A stretch of DNA of 64,000 nt from Trifolium pratense (GCF_020283565.1 NC_060060.1:40052001-40116000); one strand, 5' to 3'. Counted from the first letter of the stretch, positions 35,140 through 54,177 are shown. Notes: generated by a model not told the origin, from the sequence alone. Made by a program: numbers and translations.

Positions 35140-35600
35140 TCATGCTATCTTCCGCCATTCATGCCTCTTTTCTTCGTGAGTTTCTTCCTCTACCATCACC
35201 TCTTCCAAATCTGCCACCTCTTGAAGACTCGCCTTTATTTTGTGTTGGGTGTTTATTTTCGCCATTGTCTGAATGTTGAGTTTAGATTGAAAGACACTCT
35301 CAACTAATTTTTTAGAGCGCCATAACAACCTTTGCTCGTAGGATCTCAAAGACCCCATCAAAACCCTTGAACATACATAATTGATAGGTCCTTAGTTTTT
35401 TCTATAACAGCCACCATATGATCAAATTTTTCTGTCAAACTGATCAGAATTTTATCAACAATTTTGTGATCATCTATTGTTTTTCCACGTGACTTCATTT
35501 GATTCACCAATTTAAAGAGTTTATTAAAGTATTCATTCAAACTCTCGTTCTCCTCCATTCTTTCATTTTCATAGTCCCTCTTAAGAGATTGAAGTTTCAA
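35140..35600 (-). pseudogene. Copia-type gag remnant (frameshifted)
   Basis: Minus-strand pieces in two frames: LKRDYENERMEENESLNEYF followed by RGKTIDDHKIVDKILISL and KFDHMVAVIEKTKDL (UBN2 gag core), then RSYEQRLL...LVESVFQSKL. This is a typical copia gag order with an in-between frame change and no zinc knuckle or pol. It is unrelated in detail to the gag of the intact element. Confidence 0.75.
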
Positions 35601-35744
35601 AGTGATAGTTTACTCATGTAACTCTTCACTTTCATTATCTTATCATATTCCACTAACGTGAAATCAACACAATGATCAACACTTATAAATAATACATATA
35701 AGCTTATTTTACATAAGCTAGACTATTTTGCGACCTTATTTAAA

Positions 35745-36210
35745 TAAGGTAATAATGCTGACGAGGATGTGACTCATCTCTTGCATAGGCTTGTTACAGA
35801 TGATGATAATCAAAGCTTGACCAAAGGTTTTGTGATCGATGAATTTAGAGAAGCATTGTTTAATATTCATTTAGACAAAGCACCAGGACCAAAGAAGATT
35901 ATCAGACAAGAATGTAGTGGCTTCAAAGAGGAAGTTTTTGACTTTAGACCGATATCTTTGTGTAACGTGCTCTACAAAATCATATCCAAAGTGTTGGCGA
36001 ATAGGCACAAACCTCTCCTTAATCGGTATATTTCTGTTGAATAATATGCTTTTCTAGTTGATAGGTCTATTTTTGATAATCTTATGATAGCCATGGAGAC
36101 CATTCATCATATGAAATATAAAGTGAGAGGGAAAGTAGGCAAAGCAGTTGAGCTTTGAAAATAGATATTAGCAAGTCATATGATATAGTTTATTTTTTAA
36201 GGAATTCATA
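35745..36210 (+). pseudogene. LINE reverse-transcriptase remnant
   Basis: Plus-strand translation shows FREALFNIHLDKAPGP, then FRPISLCNVLYKIISKVLAN and MIAMETIHHMKYKVRGKVGK, the hallmark blocks of plant L1-type reverse transcriptase. The segment between APGP and FRPISL is shortened and stops follow, so it is an internal fragment of a dead element. Confidence 0.85.
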
Positions 36211-36785
36211 TGATAGAGTTGAAGGAAGTCACTGTTTAACATTTTCCTTTTTATTATTATTTACCTTGTATTGAAAGTACTATTATGAATAAAATGCACT
36301 AAATTTGTTTGAAAAAAAAAACTTGCAAAACAGATTATTCCTAGTCAAGGAATGAAGCCGAGCTAACACATAAAATATACTGAATTAAATATGTAGTAGA
36401 TATATTCATAAAAGAATTTAATTTATATACGATTAATAATATACCAACAGTCCAACACATCATGTATTGTTTTTAAAAACACTTGATGTGTCACATTCAT
36501 TAAATGATGTGGCAACACATCATTGGATGCATGTGAAAAAAATCTTTACACTGACGGTGCACAACAATTAAACTCTTCATAAAATATATTGAATTAAATA
36601 AATTATATTCCTGTACCAAAAAAAAATTATATTCCTTTATAAGTTGTTGCAACCGGGAAATCTAAGAAATCAATTGAAATATAATTTTCATAATAATAAG
36701 TTTCAAACATAATTTTTTTATTTACCAACACTTATAATCAAATATAAATTTTATTATTGGAAATGCAAATCTTATATTTTGACAA
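36211..36785. other. Spacer and 3' flank of beta-glucosidase
   Basis: AT-rich. No gene was recognised. It probably contains the beta-glucosidase 3' UTR next to 36785. Confidence 0.4.
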
Positions 36786-43376
<6,591 letters not shown>

Positions 43377-43430
43377 TTAATTTAATTATAGGTGTGTTGT
43401 GAAATAGGACCTATAATTGAGGAGTGAGGA

Positions 43431-43449
43431 GTATATATATATATATAGG
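43431..43449 (-). promoter_or_regulatory. Probable TATA region of the beta-glucosidase gene
   Basis: An uninterrupted (TA)n run lies about 55-75 bp upstream of the minus-strand ATG at 43376. It could be the TATA element, or simply a microsatellite, since the distance to the ATG is short. Confidence 0.4.
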
Positions 43450-44482
43450 AATACGAATGAAATGGGAAATAACCGAATAAGGGAGTGGGGAATGGAATAG
43501 AGTGTGAATTGGGAGAGAGGAATTAATTGACGACAACGAATTGGTGAATGAATATAATAATTAATTAATGTATGTATGTATGTAGCACTAAAAATCAAAT
43601 CAAAACAAAAGAAACACGTTTGGGAAAGTGGCTTAGGTTGGTAGTAAACATTTGCCTTCACATTCACTCTTTTTTTAGATAGAGATAGAGATAATATTGC
43701 ACCGATAAATTAAATACGGTGTTTGTCCCCAATCTTAGCGAGTTGCCTTCACATTTGCCTTCCGGTTTCTTTTTTATGTCTATCTATAATCAACATTCTA
43801 ACTCAAGAAATATTGTAAGTATTTATGTAAATTGGTTATATAAAAGAAAAGATTTTGAAAGATAATTCAAATTATATTGTGATATAAGTCACTTGGCCCT
43901 CCGCACCACCCTCTATCCAAATCGACACAATCCAGATCGACGCAGATAGTTTCAAATTGTGCTGGTTTCGTTTATGTTGGTAACAATGTGTTGTTTTTAT
44001 GTCACTGGTTGTGGTGGTGTTAGATCTGTCCAGATCCGCTTCACGGTGGCTCGTGGTGTGTGTTTCTACGATATGTTCTTCTTTCACCAAATGCAGTTTT
44101 GACCCCAAAGTTCTACAATTGTGAAATTTTGACCCTCAAGTTTCAATTGCGCGATTTTAACCCCCTATGTTTTACAAAAATATTCCTTTTCAAAAAAAAA
44201 AATTTAATCTTAAAGTTAATGTATTCAATACTTTAATTTTTTTAAAAAAAATATTTTCTATTTTCTATTTATAATTTTGATATTGTTTTGGGACAATACA
44301 TTAATTTTGATTTCTATTTTCTATTTAATAACTTCACATTTGTTAAACATATCAAAAATAGAAATAAAAAATAAAATTAATGTATTTTTTTTACAAACAA
44401 ATAAAATTAATGTTTGTAAAGTAACTTTTTATACTTTTAAGTTGTTAGATGCACAAGTTATAAAATAAAATTTCATTGTTAA
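43450..44482. other. Upstream region of the beta-glucosidase gene
   Basis: No gene recognised. About 44090-44185 carries AGTTTTGACCCC and GTGAAATTTTGACCC units like those in the MULE-like element at 41351-42098, suggesting one arm of a related decayed element. Confidence 0.45.
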
Positions 44483-45050
44483 CTAGAACATCAACCCGTG
44501 CGGTGCGCGGATCTAATTAGCCTAATATTAACAAAATAAAATAAGATATAATAAATGTAACATTAACAATTAGTTAAACAATAAATTTAGAAAAATATTC
44601 ATATAGCAAAAATTATGGTATATTACGAAATACTTCTTTTATAGGCTACATTGAAAGTCTTATTTGTATCTTCACCATCTTTGTCGATAATCAATATTTT
44701 TAATCCTTCTCTAGAAGTAACTCTTAAAATCGCAACATACAACTGACCATGTAAAAACACTGGCGACGGAAGATATATCCATGCTTACTGTCCTTAACTC
44801 TTATTAATAGTCTTCGCAAAAGAAACGATTAAAAGAAATTGACTCCGTTGAAATTTAAAAGGAATTCATACATCAGATGGTGTTAGAGACAATCGACGTA
44901 TGAAAATCTGATCACAAACATTACTTCTTGAAATAATTTTTCCTTCAAGAACACGTTTTTCCAGTCTTGTTCCGTTACAAAATCCTAATTTTTTATTCAA
45001 ATTTCTTAATAGCATAACTGAAACTCAAACTTTAAGTCTCAAACTTGTGA
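44483..45050 (-). mobile_element. Helitron 3' end with degraded helicase sequence
   Basis: On the minus strand the segment ends ...CGCGCACCGCACGGGTTG and then CTAG followed by T, as in plant Helitrons (GC-rich hairpin near a CTRR terminus, host A/T junction). Upstream, minus-strand translation around 44640-44800 gives GQLYVAI-like and LKILIIDKDGED-like blocks, typical of the C-terminal part of the Helitron PIF1-type helicase, broken by stops. The 5' part is absent. Class call moderate. Confidence 0.65.
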
Positions 45051-45570
45051 TTTGGAAGGCCAGACGAATCCAACAACATCATATATGTTAATATTTATTT
45101 TTATTTATTAATAAAAAAAATATATAATTAAATAGTATAATATAATCGACTGTGTGTCACTCAATTTGAGACGGCCGGAGAAAGAGATTAGTAGGTCCGG
45201 ATGACTACAAAAGATACTCATGCAACAATGATAGCAATTGAGAGCAGTGATTTGAACGGCGCTAAATGAGTAAATTACCGATTCCCACAAGAAATTGACT
45301 TGGAGAGAGGTGAAATGAAAAAAAAATCCACTTACTCACTCACATAACACTGAGCTGATATGGATCTGCAAATAGCCTCGTAGACATCACATCGGGAATT
45401 ACGTCCTTGTAGTTGTTGTTGTTGTAGCTCCACTTCACACTCCACTCTAACATGCTCTCTACTAATTTCCAACTCCAACTCTCACTATTCTAAGTAGTTG
45501 GTGGAGTTTCTCAACCCTAACATAACCACAATTCCAACTCAGATCTGATCCTAATTTATCAATTAGATAG
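45051..45570. promoter_or_regulatory. Promoter and 5' UTR region of the Pur-alpha gene
   Basis: A pyrimidine-rich leader (CTCCACTTCACACTCCACTC, then CTCTCTAC) precedes the ATG at 45571, as is common in plant leaders. No single core element is clear. Confidence 0.4.
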
Positions 45571-48500
45571 ATGGAGGGGAACTCCGGAGGGGGTGGTGGT
45601 AGTAGTGGTGGCGGTGGTGCTGACGTGGAGCTTCTTTGCAAGACGTTACAAGTTGAACACAAGCTATTTTACTTCGATCTGAAAGAAAATCCTCGTGGTC
45701 GTTACCTTAAGATTTCTGAGAAAACCTCTGCTACTAGGTCCACCATAATCGTTCCCTTTTCCGGCATTTCTTGGTTCCTCGATCTCTTCAATTATTACGT
45801 CAATTCCGATGAACAAGAACTTTTCAGCAAGGAATTGCAGCTCGATACAAAGGTTCTAGTAATAATTCACTAATTCAATTCACCTAATTTTTCTTTCCCT
45901 GTTTCTCTAATTCCTCTTTTTCTCAGGTTTTCTACTTCGACATTGGAGAAAATAGAAGAGGCCGTTTCTTAAAGGTACCTACCTACCTACACATTTAGGC
46001 TTTGTGGAGTTTTCAATTGCCAATTTTAGCAATGTGTGTTTACTGTTTTCTTTCCCATGAGGGATAAGGAAATTGAGTTATTTATTCTTGGGAAGGAGGC
46101 TGGTAAGGTAAATAACAGGTAGAAATTAATGACCTTAAGATTTTCAAATAGGATTACATGTCAAAATTAGAAATGGTTCAAAATGGAAAATTGGAAATTT
46201 TAATTTGGATTTTGCAGTAAATGTTGAGCATGACATTTCTATTGCGGTTGCTTGAAATGCATAATACTACTGTAAGTAAGATTTAGGAATTCAAATTTCA
46301 CAGTTTCCTGCTCATAATGGTGGGTAGATAGAGAGTACGTTGTGTTTTGCAGTGTTTAAGTAGAATTATTTTGGTACCAGTGAAGACCAAACACCTGCAT
46401 AGCAACATGTCGGATTTGTATCACTAGAAGCCTTGAACTCTGCAATAGTAAGTAAAACCCCTTTCTACGATGAGAAAACTAGAACATAATATTGGTATGT
46501 TTATGTTGAAGTTATGTGGAGGCAGAGTTTCTGATGTTTCTTAGGCATTGACTTCTGAAGCTTAGTTTAGATGTCTGTTTGATGATTGTTTTTAGGGTCC
46601 TTTGCTTATGGAATTTTATAATACTAAAATGCCAAAATCCTTGTTGTCAACTTCGGTTTCTTTTGAAGACTCTCACTTAACCGTCAAGTTGTATAAATTG
46701 CACTACAATACATATCATCCCCATACCTACACAATTGTTTAGTCTTCAACTTGTATGTTCAATACATCAATCTTTTATTCCCTTCTCCTTCAAACCCTGT
46801 TTTTCTCTTAATTAGTTACTTTCTCTTCTAACTCCATCTGGAAATAATCAATGATTTTCCCATTTATCACACAGTTCATAATATGTGGAAATGGATGGAC
46901 CTCTTATTTTGTCTGCGTAAAATCTTATGTGTCTAATATTTTAGGGGTATCTTCATTCTCCCCTTTTATATTCATGTTGCCAGATTGTTGTTCCTATCCA
47001 ATGCTTGCCCTTCAATTTGGGTTTGAGGGTAGGGAAGGGGTAAAAAAGGCGTTGAAGACCAAGTCATAATTTTGTATTGAAAGTTTAGGGTTGCTGCCAT
47101 TATTGGTTCCTCTCTGTTTTTGCATGTGCTGTTACACAATGGAAAAACTCTTCTTATTTTTGGTGCGACATCATTTATTATTCGAGAAAATTGAACAAAA
47201 AAAAACTAGTTTTAAAGCATGCATCACAGTGGAATATAAGAACACTAAAACCGGCCTGCACTACAAGGAAGTAGCTATGCAGTCAACTGCTATATTCTGC
47301 AATTCCTACATCTTCTATATAAGTCGCTGTCAATAAATTTGCATTTGAATCTGGTGACAGGTTATGCTAAGTAACATCTGCAAAAACATTCTTTGCAAAC
47401 AACTCTGGTAATTGGTGTTTCCAATTAACCCAAATTGTTTAAAAGAGGCTACATGTAGTCCTTCATAAAAAAATTGCTATCTTGTTTTGCATCCTTTTGG
47501 GCTTACCCTTATATGTGTATTTTGGAATTTCTATCTACGGGATTACATTACATGTATGCTTATTTTTTTTTCTTTTCAATATCCTGACTAATTTATTTTG
47601 CGAAGGTGTCTGAAGCTTCTGTCAGCAGAAACCGTAGCACTATAATTGTTCCTGCAGGAAGTGGCAGGGATGAAGGGTGGGCAGCATTCAGGAACATTTT
47701 GGCAGAGATTAATGAAGCCTCGAGGCTTTTCCTTCTGCCCAATCAGGTTTCTTTCTTTTGCAAATAGATAGTTATTTTCCTGCTTAGCCACCAATATTTT
47801 CCTAGTTGTCTTTTTTGTGTTAAAACTCATGTTGTTTGTATTTCACAACAGCAAAATTCTGAATCCTCAGAGCGACTGGTTGGACTTTCGGATGATGTTG
47901 GTGCTGGTTTCATATCGGGTCATAGTACTCAACCTGCCCCCTCTTCTGAACTGAATGTCGACAGGTCCGTTGATTTGCCAGCTCAGGATGAAATTGGGAA
48001 CTCGGGGGTCTCAAAAGTGATCAGGGCTGATCAAAAAAGATTTTTCTTTGATCTTGGAAACAACAATAGGGGTCATTATCTAAGAATATCTGAGGTGTGT
48101 TGCTATTGTGTTTTTGTTGTCTTTCTGCCTTATAGCTTATTGGACTAGCTTATAAGCTTGTTTGATAAAAATGTGAAGTGTTTGGTAACGAGCTTCTCTA
48201 ACTAGCTTATAGCGTTTTTTGAGATACTATTTCAAGTAACGTATGAGCTTATAGCTTTTTACATTTTCCCCATTTTTACCCTTATGATTTTTATTTATTA
48301 TTTCTTTATTTTTTTTAAATATAATAACTACCCACTAATCATACTCACTAACCATGTACTTTTATGTTATTTTGTACTTACAACAGCTAAATTTACCAAA
48401 CACTTTAATTTTATTCTACTAGCTTTTCAGCTATAAGCTACCAGCCATCACCTATAAACTAGCTTTTCAGCTATAAGCTAGCTTTTCAGCCATCAGCTAG

Positions 48501-48723
48501 CTTATAGCTTATTTTTACCATAGTTTGGGTGGAAGATTTTCTGCTGTAAATTCTTGTTATCTCATTGCAGGTTGCAGGTTCTGATAGATCCTCCATCATT
48601 CTTCCATTGTCAGGGCTCAAGCAGTTTCATGAGATTGTTGGTCACTTTGTGGAAATCACCAAGGACCGTATTGAGGGTATGTCAGTTGCTAATGTCCGTA
48701 CAATTGATCCCCCTCAAAGATGA
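45571..48723 (+). CDS. PURA1: Transcription activator Pur-alpha 1 (single-stranded nucleic-acid-binding protein), complete
   Basis: Pur-alpha binds purine-rich single-stranded DNA/RNA; the plant protein is linked to telo-box promoters (family knowledge). Exons 45571-45852, 45927-45974, 47606-47746, 47852-48094 and 48571-48723, all phase 0, give 288 residues. After a Gly/Ser-rich N terminus (MEGNSGGGGGSSGGGG) there are three PUR repeats: KLFYFDLKENPRGRYLKISE, VFYFDIGENRRGRFLKVSE and RFFFDLGNNNRGHYLRISE. Each is followed by RSTIIVP or RSSIILP. A Pro/Ser-rich linker separates repeats 2 and 3. The C terminus VANVRTIDPPQR matches the family. The start at 45571 is the first ATG in the exon. Confidence 0.95.
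48125..48530. repeat. Foldback repeat in Pur-alpha intron 4
   Basis: Many copies of AGCTTATAGC/GCTATAAGCTAGCTTTTC in both orientations flank an AT-rich core with ACCCTTATG. Typical of a legume MITE with long, internally repeated ends. Exact termini and target duplication were not resolved. Confidence 0.5.
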
Positions 48724-49657
48724 ATGCTAACATGGGGATTATGGTGACAATAAGTAGTCCCCCTTTGCCAAGGTTTCATCATGGATATGAATGGGTGTTG
48801 TCTTTGAATTTGATTTGTGCTATTTTATTTATCCGCAGCCTCTTCCTTTTTCTAATATATATATTGTTCTACAATTAAGGCTTTTGAAATAAATCAAACA
48901 CTTGTTTGTCAGCAGAATAATGGGAATATCTCTACAAGGTTAGTAATTTGAATAGGTAATAAGGGAAGAAAATGGACCAGAGACTTGTACTTGATTGGAT
49001 AGTTTGGCAACGGGACTATACTTTGTACTAATGATTGTTTATTTTGCTTTCCTGCACATATTTCACATGGATTAAATTTTCATACAGGCTAAGGTATCAA
49101 CACCTATTCAGATCATATTTTCGGTTTTATTATTTGCCTATTTTGTGGGGTTATTCTCATCTTGCATCAACTGAAACTTGATCTTTATAAGTATCTGTTT
49201 CTATCAGGAATAGATTTTCTCCTGTAAAAATCTCTCGAGTTTTCTCGAGTGTGAGAATCTACACCATTACACATTGTTTTTTGACAAAAAATATCCTCCG
49301 TGCATTTAATTTTCAATGGCTAGGATTTCACTGGTCCCTACAATCACTACAGAGGATCCAGTCCCATTTCCATCGTTATTCATATCTTTCGAGTAAACAT
49401 TCACGCCTCGGAATGAGTGAAAAGTCGGATTCATAAAAAAAATTTAAGTAACCAACATTCAATACTCCAACCCATGGCCATAGATGCAAGTCCCCCTTTT
49501 CACCCTCAATATCCCTTTATCACATTTTTATAAACACTAATAAAAAGATTTTTTTTTTAAAATGAAAAATAAATAAATACATAAAGTTATTTTCTCATCT
49601 ATCCATATAGGCAAAACCAAACATGGTGCTACTTTATTTGATTTTCAATATGAATAA
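48724..49657. other. 3' flank of Pur-alpha
   Basis: 3' UTR and AT-rich spacer. No other gene or repeat was recognised. Confidence 0.4.
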
Positions 49658-49836
49658 TGCTAGCAACACACTTTTTTTAACAAACACACTCAAATACACT
49701 CTCTTTTATTGGTTGAAATTCACATGGGTCCCATAAAAAAATGTGGACCTATATAACTTTTATAGGATTCATATAAATTTTAACCAATAGAAGAGAGTGT
49801 GTTAGAGTGTGTTTGTTAAAGAGTGTGTTGCTAGCA
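49658..49836. mobile_element. MITE with about 35-bp terminal inverted repeats
   Basis: The left end reads TGCTAGCAACACACTTTTTT and the right-end reverse complement reads TGCTAGCAACACACTCTTTA; similarity continues through AACAAACACACTC. Inner arms also pair (TTTTATTGGTTGAAATT with AATTTTAACCAATAGAA). About 179 bp. The target duplication is unclear. Confidence 0.7.
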
Positions 49837-49889
49837 CTCCTCAATGTCCTTTAAGACTTAAGGGTTCATTTGATGGTCAGAATATATGA

Positions 49890-50178
49890 TACTCCCTCCG
49901 GACATAAATATAAGAAAAAAAGACTTCAAATTTTGGTCACTATAATAAGCAAAAGTTAACTACTTTTAAACTAATTAATACTACTATTAATAATATACCC
50001 TTATTTAATTCTACTTTATTTTAAGCATTTATTTCACTTTTACACTTTTCAAAATGGATAATATAGTAAACTTAACTAAAGTTTTGCATTAAATCAAGAA
50101 AATTAACTACACTTAACTAAATTTTTTAAACGCCATGAAAACATTTTTTTTTCCTTATATTTGTGTCCGGAGGGAGTA
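49890..50178. mobile_element. Stowaway-like MITE
   Basis: 285 bp (49892-50176) with TA at both sides. Ends CTCCCTCCGGACATAAATAT and, inverted, CTCCCTCCGGACACAAATAT. Same terminal family as the element at 33004-33149, but with a longer, different core. Confidence 0.8.
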
Positions 50179-50202
50179 TGATAATTGTATCATATCAACA
50201 AG

Positions 50203-51130
50203 ATATCATATTCTCCAACTTTTTGGAGTTGTGGAGTCTTTTGCTGCTGGTGGTACATATTCTCCAACTTCAACTACTGAACACATGTTGTCTTGTAATC
50301 TAAGGAACAACACCATTTTATCCTTCCAGTAGTAGTAATCATCTCCTTCAAATAAAGGCAGTCTATTTGATGAACCTCCTTCTGAAATGAATTTTGCGTT
50401 TTTTGTCATTACTTCCTTCCTAAATTTTTCCCTCTAGCACTTGTTAGATGCTCAATCGAAGAGGCAGAGCTCTGATGCCAATTGAATTAGCAAAGTTTTT
50501 CACAAGGAAGAGGGGTTGAATTGTGAACCTTTTAAAATTTTCTTATAAAATTAATCTCAAACCAAAATGTTAGAATGATCTTAGATCGATCTGGTTAGTG
50601 ATAAATATAAATCAAAAGTAAATTGTGTGTGTAGTGCTTGCACAAATTAAAAGATAGGGAAGAAGAGAATCAGCACACAAACAATTATATTGGTTCACCC
50701 CTAAGTATGAGTTATGTCCAGTCCTCACGCTCCGTGAGTGTATCCACTAAATTCTTGAGATACTACCGATCACAAATTTCAAACCTCCTTGATATAAACC
50801 AAGATCAATAACCTTATGCACTACAAGCTTAAATCTACCTCAGTCCAACATACTTTAAGAGGTGTCACTCAATCAATAGTTACGCATTGACTTGAACCAA
50901 TCTTTCTTTTACAAAGAATTGTTGGATCAAAAGCTTACAAATAAACTACATCTAGTTGAGAAGCTTAAACACAAAAGCACTCGGTTCACTCAATAGTATA
51001 CTAGTCCAAGTATTTAATTCAAAGAGATGGGGAGTGAGTGTGATTAAATACTTATTTGGATAATTGGATAAAAGAAGAGCTTTCTAGTGAGTGTGATTAA
51101 AGAAGAGCTTGAAAACTTGTATAATTGGAT
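50203..51130 (-). mobile_element. Truncated copia element: gag start, primer site and LTR
   Basis: On the minus strand, 50203-50409 encodes the beginning of a copia gag (NRLPLFEGDDYYYWKDKMVLF). The primer site TGGCATCAGAGC is at 50469-50480. LTR-like sequence starts at about 50483 (plus strand TGAATTAGCAAAG) and runs into the 51 kb region with the usual GGTTCACCCC and TTGAATTGTG words. All of pol and the other LTR are missing; the break lies beside the Stowaway-like MITE. The far edge is not defined. Confidence 0.7.
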
Positions 51131-51201
51131 AAATACTTATTTTTTTGGACAAATTTGAAGAATAATTCTAAATTTAACTGGGATATATTGAAAGTTAAAA
51201 G

Positions 51202-51353
51202 AAAAAGTCGAATCCTCCTAGAGAGTTTCAAAAGCTCATTTTTGATGATGTTTCTGGGGCTTGCATGCCCAGGAATGTCCGGTTAACTTAGTTTTTTTTC
51301 TGTTATTTTTTGGGCGTTTGCCCTCTCATGTACCAAAAAAAAAAAAGTCGAAT
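51202..51353 (+). mobile_element. Very short LINE 3' end with 12-bp target duplication
   Basis: AAAAAGTCGAAT at 51202-51213 and 51342-51353 brackets only 128 bp. The body ends GGGCGTTTGCCCTCTCATG, TACC and a poly-A run, the usual 3' end of plant L1-type LINEs. It is a strongly 5'-truncated insertion. Confidence 0.8.
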
Positions 51354-52340
51354 ATAAGTTTGTAATATTTCAAATTTATCCAATTATCAGCTAGTATTCC
51401 TCAAATAGACACCAAATTCTTCTCGTGACTCCGTGAGCACGGTTCAATGATAAGAATTTAACTTTAAAATTTTAGGGGACATAATTTAAATTCTCTTAAT
51501 GATTGCTGTAAAACTCTTAAAGATTGCTGTAAAATAATCAATAATTAATTTTATATAGATATTCAATAAAACCCTATTATTTTGCATGCCTTCCATTTTA
51601 TAAATGCATTTGAAAATTAATTTTTAGTTTTATGATATAATAACTAGATACTAATATAATTATTTTACGGTGGCAGTGGCACCCATGAAAAAATAGAGGG
51701 CTCGAGTAAAAAAGACAAGAAAAAAAGAAGAAATCTCTAGTTAGATGTTAGTGACACATGATAAACATATGAGGAGACAATTAAGATAATAATGCAATTT
51801 AAGCATCAGAGAAAAGAGAGTTTAATTTTATAAAATGAATTTACGAGATATATATATTTTTTCACTACACTTAACTATTATCTTTTTTGGTCTCCATGAG
51901 CATAATCAGTTAGTAATAGGAGTGGTGTGTTCAATTTATGGAAAACTTAGAGGAATTAATGATATTCTAATGGTAAAAACATTTTTGGCTTTTATTTCAC
52001 TATTGTTCTATATTTGGAATAATTATTACTATATCCTCTTCAAAGCATATATTTATTTATTTATAATATATATTTTTTATTCTCTTTATTTATGGTAGTA
52101 GACCTATTAAATAGGCTATAGAAAGGGATTGATCTATAAACGTAGAGAACTAAATAAAGCATGTGAATATTTTCATTGGGTTTTCCTAATTCTCAATGAA
52201 AGATTAAATTCTAAAAAAAGAAACGTAAACAGAAAGTAAGAGAGAAAAAACAGACATGAGTGGTGGAGAGACACACATAAGGGGTGTGGGTGAGAGACAT
52301 ATTCGTTGAAAACAAACTCTAAAAAAAGGTATGCAAAGAC
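51354..52340. other. Upstream region of SKU5-like gene A
   Basis: AT-rich spacer and promoter of the downstream gene. No other gene recognised. Confidence 0.4.
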
Positions 52341-52348
52341 ATATATAA
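52341..52348 (+). promoter_or_regulatory. Probable TATA box of SKU5-like gene A
   Basis: TATATAAA lies about 105 bp before the ATG, leaving a leader of about 75 bp rich in AAACA and GAGA. Inferred from position. Confidence 0.6.
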
Positions 52349-52452
52349 AGATGTTCATGTTGAACAGGAGAAACACAACACAATAAACAACTATCTTTTC
52401 CAATAAACAAAGAAAAGAAAGAGTTGAGAGAATAAGAACACACAAAACAATA

Positions 52453-54177
52453 ATGACTCGTGGGGCTATTATAGCTTTGTTGGTTTGCCTTATGGCAACT
52501 GCTGTTAGGTCTGAAGACCCTTATGTTTACTACACATGGAATGTTACATATGGTACCATTTCTCCTTTGGGTACTCCCCAACAGGGTATTCTTATCAATG
52601 ATAAATTTCCTGGACCTGAAATTAATGGTTCCAGTAACAACAACATTGTAGTTAATGTGTTCAACAACCTTGATGAGCCACTCCTTTTCACATGGCACGG
52701 TATTCAACAAAGGAAAAACTCATGGCAAGATGGAACACCGGGAACACAATGTCCCATTGCCCCAGGAACCAACTACACCTACAAGTTCCAGGTTAAGGAT
52801 CAAATTGGTAGTTACTTTTACTACCCTACCACCGGTCTCATGAGAGCTGCCGGTGGTATCGGTGGAATCAGAGTCTTCAGCAGATTGTTGATTCCAGTCC
52901 CATATGCTGATCCTGCTGAGGAATATTGGCTCCTCATGGGTGACTGGTACGGAAAGAGCCACACCACATTGAAGCAATTCCTTGACAGTGGTCGATCCAT
53001 TGGAAGACCTAGCGGAGTCCACATCATGGGAAAATCCAACAGTGCCGAACCACTCTACACCATGGAGCCTGGAAAGACCTACAAGTACAGAATCTGCAAT
53101 GTTGGTCTTAAGGACTCTCTTAACGTCAGAATCCAAGGTCACCCATTGTTGCTTGTTGAAACGGAAGGTTCCCACACCGTCCAAAATGATTATGATTCCC
53201 TTGATGTTCACGTTGGCCAGTGCTACACTGTCCTTGTGACCGCTAACAAGGAACCCAAGGATTACCTCGTGGTCGCTTCCACCCGTTTCACCAAGGAGGT
53301 GCAAACCGCAACTGCTGTTCTCCGTTACTCTAACGGTAATGGCCCTGCTTCCCATGTTCTCCCACCTGCACCAGTTGGTTGGGCATGGTCTTTGAACCAA
53401 TTTCGTTCTTACCGTTGGAACTTGACCGCTAGTGCTGCTAGGCCCAATCCTCAGGGATCTTACCATTATGGTCAGATCAATATCACTCGTACCATCAAGC
53501 TTGTTAACACTGCTTCTAAGGTTAACGGAAAGCTTCGTTATGCTCTTAACGGAGTTTCCCACGTTGACACTGAAACCCCACTCAAGCTTGCTGAATACTA
53601 CGGTGTTGCTGACAAAGTTTTCAAATATGACACCATCGTTGATAATCCCCCTTCTGTCATCAATGAAGTCACCATAGCTCCCAATGTCATCAACGCCACC
53701 TTCCGTACCTTCATTGAGATCATCTTCGAGAACCCCACCAAGAGCATTCAATCTTACAACTTAGATGGATACTCTTTCTTTGCTGTCGCGTAAGTAATTA
53801 ATTAATTAATTAATATGAACAAAATTTACATCATTATTATTACTATTATTAATTATTATTTTGTGTTTTTGTACAGAGTTGAGCCTGGGAAATGGACACC
53901 TGAGAAGAGAAAGAGCTACAACCTTTTGGATGCAGTCAGCAGACACACAGTGCAAGTGTTCCCTAAGTCATGGGCCGCAATCATGTTGACATTCGACAAC
54001 GCTGGTATGTGGAACTTGAGGTCAGAACACGCTGAGAACAGGTACCTTGGACAACAAATGTACATCAGTGTCTTGTCACCTGAAAAATCTAACAGGGATG
54101 AGTACAACCTTCCAGACACTCAGCTTGTTTGCGGCATTGTCAAGGATATGCCAAGGCCTCCACCACAATACAATTAA
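52453..54177 (+). CDS. SKS: SKU5-similar protein A (L-ascorbate oxidase homologue), complete
   Basis: Secreted multicopper-oxidase-like protein of the SKU5/NTP303 group, tied to directional growth and pollen tubes (family knowledge). Exons 52453-53789 and 53877-54177 give 545 residues. A signal peptide (IIALLVCLMATAVRS) precedes EDPYVYYTWNVTYGT. Three cupredoxin-like parts contain FTWHGIQQRKNSWQDG, GSYFYYPTTG, GWAWSLNQFRSYRWNLTAS and QSYNLDGYSFFAVA. The copper ligands of true ascorbate oxidase are lost (no HxH at the type 3 sites, no HCH near the C terminus), so oxidase activity is unlikely. There is no hydrophobic C-terminal tail, hence no GPI anchor; the C terminus resembles the soluble NTP303/Bp10 type. 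It lacks the intron that gene B has after the first ...LLF-W position. Confidence 0.93.

Noticed and set aside
52720..53751. 343-codon minus-strand open frame
   Set aside because: Exact shadow of the SKU5-like gene A exon caused by its codon bias; no domain on that strand.
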